From contig CAVSCR010000006.1 of NCBI GenBank assembly GCA_963726575.1, positions 1 through 64,000 of the forward strand: a DNA stretch of 64,000 nucleotides, in the 5' to 3' direction. The notes under the pieces were generated by a model that had not been told where the DNA came from, made no database searches, and worked only from the letters and a program-made list of their open reading frames with translations. This document shows positions 1-9,878 of this stretch, one piece after another. Both the position numbers and the translations under genes were made by a program. The first letter of the stretch is position 1. Each line of letters starts with the position of its first letter. Source of the stretch: CAVSCR01 sp963726575 (GTDB lineage Bacteria > Actinomycetota > Actinomycetes > JAHEKZ01).

Positions 1-354
1 TGGCAGCGCTGGTTCGAGCCGCCGCCGTTGCCGAACGCGGGGTCGACCCCCCACACCGGTGACTTCACCGACGGCTACGGGAACAAGATGCGCGTTGTCG
101 CCAGCATCAATCCCAAGATCACCCAGAAGCAGTACGTGGCCGCGTATGGATCGAACACCCACAACTTCGGCGACCGACACCTGAAGAACGAGGGCTACGG
201 GCTGGTCCGCATCGACCGAGTGAGGGGCCGGTTCGTCCTGGAGTGCTGGCGCTGGGACACCGACCCCAGGCACGCCGGAGCCTCCCAGTTCCCCGGGTGG
301 CCCAGAGTCGTCCCATTCGCCCGGGGCGTAGCCCTTGCCCAACCGAAGGAGGCA
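1..354 (+). CDS. C-terminal fragment of PhoD-like phosphodiesterase/alkaline phosphatase (5' truncated)
   Basis: The frame is open from the first base, so the gene starts outside the window. The translated tail contains a GYGNKM stretch, then GYGLVRID, LECWRWDTDP and QFPGWP. This resembles the C-terminal end of secreted PhoD-type metallophosphoesterases, where a GYG..R segment is followed by ECWP..aDP and a final (Y/F)PGWP. No stop codon follows. The frame runs straight into the next gene, whose own ribosome site and start lie at 345-360. Either the stop was lost by a frameshift just after position 300, or the base call is wrong. The family call rests on the tail only; the catalytic metal-binding part is not visible. 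Confidence 0.5.
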
Positions 355-357
355 GTG

Positions 358-2003
358 GTGAGCAGCCGCGTGGCACTCCTGGCAGCCGCGGGCCTAGCGG
401 CCGCGGCCACACTCCCGGCGACGACGGCGCGTGCGTCCTCGCCACCTTCCCTTGCCATCTTGGCGTCCTACCAGATGAGCGAGACGCCTGGCTCCACGGT
501 GCTGCAGGACAGCAGCGGCAACGGTATCGATGGCGTGATCGGCGCGCACGTGGTCGGCAACGGCGCGACACACTACTTCGCGTACCTCAAGCCGAACACG
601 CCACCAGCAGATCCGGAGCACATCGACCAGGTGGCCAGCAACCGCCTCAACCCGGGCGTGGCGGACTACTCGATCACGTTCACCGCGAGGTGGACTGCGC
701 CATTCGGCAACATCATGCAGAAGGGTCAGGCAAACGTCGCGGGCGGACGGTGGAAGCTGCAGGTTCCGAAGGGGATCGTGCAATGCCTGTTCCAGGGATC
801 AGCCGGACAAGTCGGCGTGGGCAGCGGCCGGCCGCTTAACGACGGTGCCTGGCACACCGTTACCTGTGCGCGGAGTTCAGCCGGCGTGACGATGTGGGTG
901 GACGGTGTGCAGGTCGCGCACAAGAACGGTCCCACCGGCAACATCGCCAACAAGACCCCGATGACCATGGGGGGGAAGCCGGACTGTGACCAGGTCACAG
1001 TGACTTGCGACTACTTCAATGGTGAGATCGACTCCGTGGTCATCGCCACTGGTTCGTCGATGACGGTCCCGGGCCCACCGACCTCGGTGAGCGCGACTGC
1101 CGGGGTGAAATCGGCATCGGTGACCTGGGCGGCTCCGTCGAGCACTGGTGGAGCGCCGATCACGGGCTACACCGCCACGAGCGCACCGGGTGGTCGAACC
1201 TGCAGCACGTCGGGTGATCTGGGTTGCATCGTGACCGGTCTGGTGGACGGAACGCCTTACACGTTCACGGTCCGGGCGTCGAACCAGGTCGGGGAGAGCC
1301 AGCCCTCACAGCCGTCCGCTGCGGTCGTTCCGTTCTCACCAGATGTGACCCCTCCCTCGGTGACGATGAACCGCCCGCTGATCTCTGTCACGCTCGGGAG
1401 GACGATGCTTGCGCGATGGCAGGGCCATGACGCGGTCAGTGGCGTCAAGAACTTCGACGCGAGGTACCGAGTGGCGACCTCGCGACACAAGTTCTCCACG
1501 TACCGGCGGCCGTCCTCCTGGCAGGCGACCACGGCGCGATCAGTGGCCCTGAGCAGCCTGCGTGCCGGATCCACCTACTGCGTCTCGGCGAGATCCCGAG
1601 ATGAGGCCGGCAACGTCTCCGCCTGGTCCGAAGAACGTTGCGTTGCGCGCGCTCTCGACGATCGCGCAATGTCAGCTTCTCCTGCCTGGCGGGCTCGGAG
1701 CCGGGGCGGCTACTACCAACGGACCATCGAATCGACCCGCCACATGGGCGCCAGGCTCACTGTGTCCCATGCCGAGCCGAGCGAGTCGCTCTCGTGGCGA
1801 CGACCTGTCGAGGCTGCGGGACCGTGGAGGTGCGACAGGACGGCGTACTGCTGAAGCGGATCGACCTGCGGACGGCAAGGACCGTGGATCGGGCAGTCTT
1901 CACGGGTCGCACCGGGATGTTGCGGGCGGGATCGATCTCCGTGCTGGTGACGAGTGTCGGCATGCCGGTCAAGATCGACGGGATCGCCACCGTTCGCGGG
2001 TAG
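358..2003 (+). pseudogene. Secreted LamG / fibronectin III protein, frameshifted
   Basis: The start is GTG 358 with a GAAGGAGG ribosome site at 345-352. An Ala-rich signal peptide ends near ARASS. Next come a concanavalin-like LamG domain (about 460-1050, with FGNIMQKG and WHTVTC) and a fibronectin III module (about 1075-1340). A second Ig/Fn3-like segment opens with DVTPPSV. The frame then shifts near 1765-1785: frame 1 degenerates and ends at 1854, while frame 3 continues with VALVATTCRGCGTVEV to the TAG-ended tail at 2003, which is the expected C-terminal beta module. The protein was probably a surface or secreted carbohydrate-binding or adhesive protein. It is paralogous to the next gene. 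A sequencing error is a live alternative to true decay. Confidence 0.6.
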
Positions 2004-2199
2004 GCCACATGATCTTGCTTTCCGCCACCCAGCGAGGGCTCCACCGTCCCGACCCGCCACATGGGCGACGGACGGCCGTTCCCGACGCAATTTCGCGCGG
2101 TACCGCCCACGGCCGACCACTGCGCCGGGGTAACCTCCGGACGGGTCGACACGTGCAGTCAGCAGGCGTCGAGACCGGGGCGCACACGAAGGGGGCATC

Positions 2200-3589
2200 G
2201 TGCGGAAGACTGCGATCGTTTCGATCATCGTCCTCGCGACGGGAGTCTTGGCCTGGGTTGCGCCCGCTGGGGCAGCGACCCCCCAGACGGTCGCGTTGTG
2301 GAACATGGATGAACTGCCCGGCTCAACCGTTCTCGTCGACTCCGGGCCGAACCACTTGAACGGAACGATCGGCACGAGCATCTCGCTCAATGGCAGTGAC
2401 CACACCTTCCCGCACATCACCAGGGGCACCGGGGGAACCGTCGACCCGGAGCATCTGGACACGATCTACTCCGACCTGCTCAACCCGGTGACGTCCGACT
2501 TCGTCGTCACGGTCCGGCTGCTCATCCCCAGCCTGCAGGCGTCGTTCGGAAACGTGATGCAAAAAGGACAGACCGGAACGCCTGGAGGGTTCTGGAAGAT
2601 CCAGCTCGACGGTGGTAACGGTCGTGTCTTGTGCTCTTTCGTCAGCCCGACCGGTTCCGGCAGCATCCGTAGCGCGCAGATCATCGCCGACAACCAATGG
2701 CACACGGTCACCTGCGAGCGCAGCGCCACGCAGGTGAGCACCACCGTCGACGGAGTCACCAGGAGCATCACGAAGACGGTGGGCAGCATCGCCAACAACC
2801 AGCCGTTGAGCATCGGCGGAAAGCACCTGTGCTCGGCCACCCCGCACCACGACTGCGACTACTTCATCGGGTCCATCGACTACGTCGAGGTCCAGCAGCC
2901 GACGGTGGCGACCCACATCACGCTCACCGCGCAGTCCCGGCTGGCCCGGACGTACGGTGACCAGTTCGTCATCGGGGGGCAGCTCATGTACTCCGGCCCG
3001 AATGGCGACCAGCCCGTCCCGACTGGTTCGACGATCACGCTGGACGGGCGTGCCGCGGGGTCGGGCTCGGGGGCCGGGAGGGCACGACACTGACCACAGG
3101 CGTCGTACCGGCGTTCGAGTTCACCCAGCCGGCTCTGCGTAACACGGACTATCGCGTGACCTTCCCCGGCGACGCCAACTTCGGTCCGTCGCACGTCAGG
3201 TTCACCGTGGGCGTCCACCGGAGGGTGCGAGCCCATCCCGGGCAGATCCACCTGGCTCGCGCCGCGGGACCTGGTACCTGGCCGGTCGAGTCGTGCCTGG
3301 GTACGCCGCCAGCCCAGTGTACCTAATGCGGAAGAAGCTGGGACGCACTTGTGGTGGGCACAGGTGCGGGTGGCGGACGATTGAGACGCCCGTGCAGACT
3401 TCGCCGCTGGGCACCTACCGGTTGACCCGGCTCGTCCCGCCCAGGTCAGCCGCTCGCTACTGCCTGGTGGTGCGGGTTCCGGGCGACGTCTCGTACCTGA
3501 CGAGCTACTCGTCACGTTGGCTTGACATTTCCGTCCCACACAGGGGACGCAAACTTGTGGCGGCGAACCGGAGGTGCAGGGCCTTCTGA
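2200..3589 (+). pseudogene. Secreted LamG / Ig-like protein, frameshifted at least twice
   Basis: GTG 2200 follows a GAAGGGGG ribosome site (2188-2195). An N-terminal signal peptide (RKTAIVSIIVLATGVLAW) precedes a LamG domain with the same landmarks as the gene before it (DELPGSTV, DPEHLD, FGNVMQKG, WHTVTC). The opening frame stops at 3093, inside a G-rich tract. Frame 3 then carries an Ig-like stretch (NTDYRVTFPGDANFGPS) from about 3078 to about 3265. From about 3272 frame 2 carries another one (YLAGRVVPGYA, then YRLTRLVPP and ISVPHRG) to the stop at 3589. The three pieces read as one long secreted protein with two indels. Whether these are natural or base-calling errors cannot be told from sequence alone. 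Confidence 0.6.
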
Positions 3590-3770
3590 GCTCGAGCGCG
3601 GAGTCGTCATGCGTCAGGACAGTCCGCGGTTGATGAAGGCGCGCATGGTCCGAGCCATCTGCGCGTAGCTGCTGTCGATGGGCTCTTGCACGTCGGTGCA
3701 CGACCACGCGGGGAACGATGTCGGTGTAGTTCCAAGCCCTGTGCCGAGACAGTTGGCCGCCTGACCGCGG

Positions 3771-4974
3771 TCACCTCACGCCGCTGAGCTCGTCCTCGAA
3801 CATGCTCCGGAAGTCGGCCGCAGTCGCGGCCCGTGGGTTCGAGGCGGTCGACGTGTTGGCTTCGGCCTTCGCGGCCAACACGTCCAGGTCGTCAGATCGC
3901 ACCAACTGGGTCAACGGCGGAATCGCCAGGCTGTCGTTCAGCTCACGAACGAAGTCGACGGCCGCTTGGGCGGCGCGCTCCGGGTGGTCGGCGGAGACCG
4001 GAAGACCGAAGGCGTGCGCGAGGCGTGCGTACTTCGCCTGACGTCGCCATGTTGTACCGCATGATCATGGGCAGCCCGACCGCGCAGGTGACGCCGTGCG
4101 GGTGGTGATAGGTGGCACCGATCGCCTCGGCGATGGAGCGGCAACCCGCGACGTCGGTGATCCCGACCGCCAACCCAGCCACGAGGCTCGCCTGCGCCAT
4201 GCCGCACCTGGCCTCGACGTCGGATCCGTCTGCGAACGCTCGACGCAGATAGAGAGCCACGAGCCGGGCGCCCTCCAAAGCCATGCCGTCCGACGCCGGC
4301 GTGTCCAATCGACAGTGCAGTGCGTCGATGGCGTGGCTGAGCGCATCCAACCCGGTCGCCGCCGTGGTTGACGCCGGCATGGAGAACGTCAGATCGGGAT
4401 CCACCAACGCGAGGGTCGGGCAGATGCGCGGGTCGAACAGGTTCATCTTCTTGTGACGCTCGGTGTCGGTGATGATGGCCGACGGCGAGACCTCGCTGCC
4501 GGTTCCTGCCGTCGTCGGAACGGCCACGGTCGGCACAGGCCGGTGACGTAGTGCGCCGAAGTCCTCCCAGTCGCGTGGGTGTCCCCCGTTGCTCAGCAGG
4601 ACCCCGATGCACTTGGCCGTGTCGATCGGCGAACCACCGCCGAACCCGACGAGGAGATCGATGTCGGCCGACCGGGCGAGCTCAGCCCCCTCGAGACAGT
4701 GCACGTCACGGGGGTTCCCCTGCACCTTGTCGAACACGAGGGTCTCGACGCCGCCGTCCTGAAGCGATGCGAGCCCGCCGTCGAGCAGGCCGGCCGCCAC
4801 GACCCCAGGGTCGGTGACCACCATGACGCGGCGGGCACCCAACGCATTCACTTCGTGGGCAAGGGTGCCGACAACGCCTCTGCCGAACTGGACTCGAGTG
4901 GGCATGTCGAAAGTGCCGTCGGCGGCGACGCCGACCCCTTGTCTGACAGTCGCCGGGTGCATCGGGTGGTCCAA
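3771..4974 (-). pseudogene. Iron-containing alcohol dehydrogenase, frameshifted near its C terminus
   Basis: Group III Fe-ADHs oxidise alcohols with NAD(P) and an iron in the active site. The N part carries VGFGGGSPIDTAK (nucleotide binding), TTAGTGSEV and the metal-ligand region GLDALSHAID...HHPHG. Near 4030-4045 the frame breaks after YNMATSGE. The adjacent frame resumes as AKYARLAHAFGLPVSADH and reads to a TGA at 3771-3773, restoring a full family length of about 400 aa. TTG 4974 is the likely start because GGAG sits about 6 nt upstream; ATG 4962 is the alternative. It is the last gene of the operon led by the CE4 hydrolase, 34 nt after the ureohydrolase. If the shift is real, the product lacks its last 90 residues. 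Confidence 0.7.
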
Positions 4975-5008
4975 CGTCGACTCCGTCCTGTGAACAGTTG
5001 CCTCTCGG

Positions 5009-5968
5009 CTAGGGCGCCACAGCGCGTCGCGCCATCAGCGTGATCAGGTCGAATCCGACCGTGGCGGCGGCAACCGTCGTGATCTCGGCATGGTCGTAGG
5101 CAGGCGCCACCTCCACCACGTCGGCCCCGACGATGGCCAAGTCCGTCAGACCCCGCAGCACGCGCAGCAGTTCCCGACTTGTCAGCCCACCGGCCTCCGG
5201 AGTGCCCGTTCCTGGCGCGAAGGCCGGATCCAGCACGTCGATGTCGACGGACACGTACACCGGGAGGTCGCTGGTCCGCTCGGCGATCGCCCCGATGACG
5301 CTGGGGATTCCCATGGCATCGACGTCGCTGGTCCGGATGGTGCGGAAGCCGAACCTGCGGTCGTCGTCCAGATCGGTGGCGGAGTAGATCGGACCGCGAA
5401 TCCCGACGTGGATGGAGTGGTCCTCGACCAGCAATCCCTCTTCGAAGGCGCGACGAAACACCGTGCCATGAGTGACGGGTGCATCGAAGTAGGTGTCCCA
5501 GGTGTCCAGGTGGGCATCGAAGTGCACCAGCGCCACTGGACCGTGCCTTCGTGCCACCGCTCGCAGCATGGGCAACGCGATCGTGTGGTCCCCGCCGATC
5601 GCCACGACCAAGCGGTCGCCAACGATCAGTTCCGAGGCGTGCCCATCGATGGCAGTGATGGCGTCGTCGATGTTGAAGGGCGTGACGGCGACGTCACCGG
5701 CGTCGACCACCTGCACTGTTTCGAACGGCGCAATGTCGAGGTCGACGTGGTGCGCCGGTCGAAGGTGTCGGGAGGCCTGGCGAACTCCCATCGGGCCGAA
5801 CCGGGCTCCTGGACGGAAGGACGTCCCGTTGTCGAAGGGAACGCCCAGGATCGCGATGTCGTAGTCGCTCACCCGGTCGATCTCGGGCAGCCGGGCGAAC
5901 GTGGACGCGCCGGCAAAGCGCGGAACCTTGCGGCCATCGACGGGCCGCACGACCTCACGTGGCGACAT
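5009..5968 (-). CDS. Agmatinase/arginase-family ureohydrolase
   Basis: This 319-aa protein hydrolyses a guanidino group to urea plus an amine using a two-metal centre. All family signatures are present: GGDHT (about residue 125), HFDAHLDT (about 148) and SVDIDVLDPAFAPGTGTPEAGGLT (about 225-250), which together supply the His/Asp metal ligands. Family length is normal. The closest named activities are agmatinase, guanidinobutyrase and guanidine hydrolase, and the sequence motifs do not separate them. It lies 21 nt downstream of an SDR gene in an operon with an APC permease and dehydrogenases, so a guanidino-compound catabolic role is likely. ATG 5968 has a GGGAGA ribosome site. Confidence 0.85.
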   Translation of the reverse strand: MSPREVVRPVDGRKVPRFAGASTFARLPEIDRVSDYDIAILGVPFDNGTSFRPGARFGPMGVRQASRHLRPAHHVDLDIAPFETVQVVDAGDVAVTPFNIDDAITAIDGHASELIVGDRLVVAIGGDHTIALPMLRAVARRHGPVALVHFDAHLDTWDTYFDAPVTHGTVFRRAFEEGLLVEDHSIHVGIRGPIYSATDLDDDRRFGFRTIRTSDVDAMGIPSVIGAIAERTSDLPVYVSVDIDVLDPAFAPGTGTPEAGGLTSRELLRVLRGLTDLAIVGADVVEVAPAYDHAEITTVAAATVGFDLITLMARRAVAP

Positions 5969-5989
5969 AGCTCTCCCATCCCCGACGGG

Positions 5990-6745
5990 TCAGGCGCGTG
6001 TGCGGGTGACTCCCCCGTTTGGCTGCAGGATCTGGCCGATCACCCCAGAGGACAGTGGGCCGGCCAGGAAGGAGACGACGCCGGCGATCTCGCTCGTCTG
6101 GGCCAGACGTCCGATCGGGATCTGGTCGGCGTAGACCTGGCGGATCTCGTCGAGCGAGACCCCTGCATCGTCGGCATCCACCTGCAGCTGTTCGGTGTCG
6201 ATGTAAGCGGGGGCGATGGCATTGGTCAGGATGCCTTGCGGGCCGAGTTCGCGTCCCAGCCCCTTGGTGAGGGCGATCAGTCCTGCCTTGGACGCGGCGT
6301 ACCCGGTCGCATTCGCCTGGCCGATGACTCCCCAGCCGGACGAGATGATGACGATCCGGCCGTGCCCGAGCTCGCGCATCCCCGGTACGACTGCCTGGAT
6401 CAGGCGGAAGTGACCCGAGAGGTTGACGTCGATGTGGCGCCACCAGGTGGCGGGATCGGAGTCGACGAACGGGCTCATGGCCATGAACGCGGCGTTGGCG
6501 ACGAGCACCTCGACGGGGCCCCATGCGGTCGCGACCCGCTCCACCACCTCCGAGGTGGCATCGGGATCACTGATGTCGCCGGGCACCGCCAGTCCGTCGA
6601 GCTCTCGGGCCAGTTCGCTCAACCGGCCGTCGTCAACACGGTCGTTGAGCGCGACCCGGAACCCGTCGCGAGCCAGGCGCCGCGCCGTTTCGAGCCCGAG
6701 CCCCTGCGCAGCTCCGGTGACCAACGCGGTTCCAGGTGGCGTCAT
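5990..6745 (-). CDS. SDR-family NAD(P)-dependent dehydrogenase
   Basis: A 251-aa classical short-chain dehydrogenase. The N-terminal Rossmann motif is TGAAQGLG, followed by NAA in the middle, the catalytic Ser in IISSGWG and the YAASKAG Tyr/Lys pair. The C-terminal substrate-loop region ends with QPNGGVTRTRA. Its start overlaps the stop of the upstream SDR by one base (6745), so the two are translationally coupled. Substrate cannot be read from sequence. In this operon it probably oxidises a hydroxyl or aldehyde intermediate released from a guanidino or cyclic amide compound. Confidence 0.85.
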   Translation of the reverse strand: MTPPGTALVTGAAQGLGLETARRLARDGFRVALNDRVDDGRLSELARELDGLAVPGDISDPDATSEVVERVATAWGPVEVLVANAAFMAMSPFVDSDPATWWRHIDVNLSGHFRLIQAVVPGMRELGHGRIVIISSGWGVIGQANATGYAASKAGLIALTKGLGRELGPQGILTNAIAPAYIDTEQLQVDADDAGVSLDEIRQVYADQIPIGRLAQTSEIAGVVSFLAGPLSSGVIGQILQPNGGVTRTRA

Positions 6746-7452
6746 CAGATCACCGCACCAGCATTCGGGCTGAGGACCTCGCCGCAGTACTGCTGACCCT
6801 CGGTCGCCAGGTAGTACACAGCTCCGGCGATCTCCCCAGGTGTCACGAGCCGACCCAGGGGCAAGGTCGACAGGTACTCGGGCCTTCGCCAGAGGGAGTC
6901 CGGCCCCAGGAGCGGGGTGTCGGTAGGACCAGGGGCGACTGCGTTGACCCGAATGCCGGTGCGCGCCAACTCCACCGCGAGGGACTTCACGAATCCCAAG
7001 ACCGCACCTTTTGCGGCCACGTAGTGCAGGTCAGTGGCACTTCCGGCCAGCGCCAGCTCCGAGGAGATCGCGATGATGGTGCCGGTGTCCCGTTCGAGCA
7101 TGCCGGGCAACACGGCGCGGACGGTGTTCAAGGTTCCGCCCACGATCACCTGCATCATCCGGTCCCAGCGTGCCTGCGAGATCTCGACGACGTCGATCCC
7201 CTCTTCGTAGTAGCCGGCGGCAGTCACCACCAGGTCGATGTCGCCGAGCTCCTGCCGTACCGAGTCGACCGCTGAGGCGACTGCGGACTCGTCGGACACG
7301 TCGGCCTGGACGGCAACGGTGGTATCTGCCGGGCGCAGATCGATACCGCCGATCCGCCAACCGCGTTCTGCCAGCAGGGCGGAACACGCCGCACCGATGC
7401 CGCTGGCCGCCCCGGTGATCAGCGCCACCGGGGTCTCGGGTCCTCCGACCAC
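6745..7452 (-). CDS. SDR-family NAD(P)-dependent dehydrogenase
   Basis: A 235-aa short-chain dehydrogenase with TGAASGIG (cofactor binding), a catalytic Ser in AISSELA and the YVAAKGA Tyr/Lys pair. It is a second, divergent SDR rather than a recent duplicate of its neighbour. GTG 7452 lies two bases beyond the permease stop at 7455 and gives the canonical short N terminus just before VALITG. The open frame continues upstream into the permease region, but that extension shows no family similarity. Paired SDRs next to an amine-type ureohydrolase suggest successive oxidations in one pathway; the substrate is unknown. Confidence 0.8.
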   Translation of the reverse strand: MVGGPETPVALITGAASGIGAACSALLAERGWRIGGIDLRPADTTVAVQADVSDESAVASAVDSVRQELGDIDLVVTAAGYYEEGIDVVEISQARWDRMMQVIVGGTLNTVRAVLPGMLERDTGTIIAISSELALAGSATDLHYVAAKGAVLGFVKSLAVELARTGIRVNAVAPGPTDTPLLGPDSLWRRPEYLSTLPLGRLVTPGEIAGAVYYLATEGQQYCGEVLSPNAGAVI

Positions 7453-7454
7453 GG

Positions 7455-8918
7455 CTACTCCGTCTCCGGCACTTGCGGTTCCTCGAAGTGCGCCAGGACG
7501 GCGTCGCTGTTGCGTCGGAAGACGTAGGCAGAGACGGCCCAACCGAGCAGTCCCAGAACGATGGCGGCCAGAATGACGCCCCAGTTCAGGTACCAGACTC
7601 CGTACACGTCGCGCGGCCACGCGATGTTGATCGTCTCTGCCGTGATCCAGATGGCCGCGGTGTACGTGATGAACGCACCGAATCGACCCATCGAGACCGG
7701 ACCGGGACTCCACCGTCCCTTGGCGCGGTTGAAGGCCGCCCCGACCACCGGTACGAGGTAGGAGATGAAGAAGCCGGCCGTCGATGCGCTGAGCAACAAC
7801 GTGTACGCCTTCGGGTTGTGGATGAACAGGATCACGACGGCGACGAGGGCGGTCAGTCCGATCGTGTACCGCGGGAGTCGTTCCGATCCCGACAGCTGGC
7901 CCAAGATGTTCGACATCGGCAGTTCGCGCGCCCTCGCGCTCGCCCAGATCGCACGCGACACGGCCGCCTGGACGGCGATCATGCTGGCCGTGAACCCGAT
8001 GGCCAGGGCGACCAGCAACGTACGGCCGGTGAAGGACCCGAGATGCGTCTCCAACGTGGTGGCGATCGGATTCGTGTCGGTGCCGGAGATGACGGCCCCG
8101 AGGTCGGGGATCGACAGCACGAGCCCGAGCGAGGCAAACATCACGAGCGCGCCGGCGGCGGCGAGCGACAACACGATGGCCTTGGGCAGCACGTGACGAG
8201 ACTCCTTGACCTCCTCAGCGATCGACCCTGCGGATTCGAATCCCACGAACGAGAAGCCGGTGTAGGCGATGACCGCCAAGAAGGGCGTCACCAACCAACC
8301 CGCCCCGTGAGCGGTGCCGGCTCCGCTGAAGAGGATCGAGAAGGAGTGCTCCCGGTTGAAGAACAGCATGGTGATGCCGATGCCCAGGGAGGCGACCAGC
8401 TCGCAGACCACGGAGATGTAGAGCAGGGTCTTGATGAGGCTCCCTGCGATCATGTTGACGAACGTTCCGAAGGCCAGAACCGCGACCGCCAGCAGACTCG
8501 TCTGCGTCTCGTTCAGGTTGTCCAGGCCGAGGGCGGGGGCCAGGAAGCCGGCTGCTGCAAGCGCGACGACGGCGAGCGTGATGGTCAGGCCCCAGCTGTA
8601 GGCCCAGTTGTTGAACCACCCCACCCGCACGCCGAGCAGCTCTCGCGCCCAGGCATAGACGCTGCCCTGGAACGGCCACTTCGAGACGAGGTCGCCGAAG
8701 ACTCCCGCCACCATGAGCTGTCCGATGAGCACGATCGGGAACGCCCACCAGAAGGCCGGCCCGGCCACCGCCAGACCGAGGGCGAACACCGAGTAGATGC
8801 CGACGATCGGTGAGATGTCGGAGAACGACAACGCGAACGCCGACCGTAGGTTGAACTCCCGAACCGGAGTCTGCTCGGTGTCGGTCATCGAAGGCGGGGA
8901 CGTGGACGGGTCGGTCAT
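7455..8918 (-). CDS. APC-superfamily amino acid/amine permease
   Basis: A 487-aa integral membrane protein with about 12 hydrophobic helices. It has the APC signature region near the N terminus (SFSDISPIVGIYSVFALGLA, GQLMVAGVFGDL) and the conserved cytoplasmic loop FVGFESAGSIAEEVKESRHVLPKAI in the middle. It most resembles the amino acid/GABA/choline type of permease that imports amines. It sits between the CE4-type hydrolase and the SDR genes with 2-21 nt spacing, so it probably imports the operon's substrate. It starts at ATG 8918. A second in-frame ATG ten codons later is also possible. Confidence 0.85.
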   Translation of the reverse strand: MTDPSTSPPSMTDTEQTPVREFNLRSAFALSFSDISPIVGIYSVFALGLAVAGPAFWWAFPIVLIGQLMVAGVFGDLVSKWPFQGSVYAWARELLGVRVGWFNNWAYSWGLTITLAVVALAAAGFLAPALGLDNLNETQTSLLAVAVLAFGTFVNMIAGSLIKTLLYISVVCELVASLGIGITMLFFNREHSFSILFSGAGTAHGAGWLVTPFLAVIAYTGFSFVGFESAGSIAEEVKESRHVLPKAIVLSLAAAGALVMFASLGLVLSIPDLGAVISGTDTNPIATTLETHLGSFTGRTLLVALAIGFTASMIAVQAAVSRAIWASARARELPMSNILGQLSGSERLPRYTIGLTALVAVVILFIHNPKAYTLLLSASTAGFFISYLVPVVGAAFNRAKGRWSPGPVSMGRFGAFITYTAAIWITAETINIAWPRDVYGVWYLNWGVILAAIVLGLLGWAVSAYVFRRNSDAVLAHFEEPQVPETE

Positions 8919-8939
8919 GTCGGTCTCGCTCTCTGCAGG

Positions 8940-9878
8940 TTAGGGAGTGGGACGGTCGATCCAGTGCGCTGCCTCTGGGAGCACCGGCGAAACGACGCTC
9001 CGTGCACCAAGCGGGAGGCTGGCCGTGTGACGTGCCACCTCGCCGGTGGTCGTGATCCACAGTCCTGGGAGTGCCTTCATCCGCTCGATGAGACGGTCGA
9101 GGGCTTCGGCTCGGGCCGGCCGTCCGGACAGGAACGGGTGGCAGCACAAGTTGAAGGCCGCGCCGAGCCGATGCATCGCCTCCAGCTCCAGGGTCCACAT
9201 CTCCAGGACCTTCGCGGGGCTCTCGATGACACCGGAGCCCATGAGGTCGGGGAGAAAGGCGTACTGCTCCCAGTCGTCCAGCCCCCACCAGACGGGGATC
9301 TCCACGAGCGACTCCCGTTCCTTCGCACCGGCCACAGCGAGGACGTAGGGGTAGTCGGAGTCCATCAGGCTGGAGTCGTAGGTGAAGCCCCGGTCGGCGA
9401 GCAGCTTCGGGGTGTGGAAGTTCATCTCCCACATCGGCGCCCGGTAGCCGAGCGGCCGGACGCCGGCGACGTCCCAGAGAGCCTGTAGGCCGAGGTCGAT
9501 CATCGCGGCTTCGGTGGCTTCGCTCATGCCCACCGTGTTCTCGTGGAAGTAGCTGTGGTGGCCGATCTCATGGCCCGACTCGACGATCTGGCGGACCACG
9601 TCGGGGTAACGGTGTGCCGAGTACCCGGGCACGAAGAACGTGGCTCGCACCCCGTGGCGGTCCAGGAGGTCCAAGATCCGAGGCACCCCGACGAGCGGGC
9701 CGTACGACTGGTGGCTCATCGGTGACATGCGGTGCTTCGATGCGATGTTCGTCGTCAGCACCGGAGCCTCGGCATCGAGGTCGAACGTGAGGCAGGCGGC
9801 GGCCTGGACTCCCTGCGGCCACGAGATGGGGATGGGCGGCGCCGCCGGACTGCGCAGTTGATCGGGCTGCTGTGCCAA
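8940..9878 (-). CDS. CE4-type polysaccharide deacetylase / cyclic amide hydrolase-like protein
   Basis: A 312-aa protein of the NodB/polysaccharide deacetylase fold. The motif-1 region is LTFDLDAEAP, the metal-binding His motif is HEIGHHSYFHEN, and GYRAPMWEMN is the motif-3 region. Family members in nitrogen catabolic operons (PuuE allantoinase, cyclic imidases) hydrolyse C-N bonds in ring compounds rather than chitin. The absence of a signal peptide and the company of a permease and a ureohydrolase favour such a cytoplasmic role here. TTG 9878 is chosen because GGAGGGG (9885-9891, minus strand) lies about 6 nt upstream; longer readings run into the divergent regulator. First gene of the operon. 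Confidence 0.75.
   Translation of the reverse strand: MAQQPDQLRSPAAPPIPISWPQGVQAAACLTFDLDAEAPVLTTNIASKHRMSPMSHQSYGPLVGVPRILDLLDRHGVRATFFVPGYSAHRYPDVVRQIVESGHEIGHHSYFHENTVGMSEATEAAMIDLGLQALWDVAGVRPLGYRAPMWEMNFHTPKLLADRGFTYDSSLMDSDYPYVLAVAGAKERESLVEIPVWWGLDDWEQYAFLPDLMGSGVIESPAKVLEMWTLELEAMHRLGAAFNLCCHPFLSGRPARAEALDRLIERMKALPGLWITTTGEVARHTASLPLGARSVVSPVLPEAAHWIDRPTP

Noticed and set aside
28..1854. A single 608-aa protein spanning the PhoD-like tail and the LamG gene
   Set aside because: A ribosome site, start codon and signal peptide occur internally at 345-400, which is not expected inside one exported protein. Two genes joined by a missing stop is the better reading.
5090..6796. Long plus-strand open frame of 568 codons opposite the ureohydrolase and SDR genes
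   Set aside because: It lies antisense to well-supported enzymes, has no family motif and shows biased composition (many Arg, Gly, Asp). It is a shadow of high-GC third positions.
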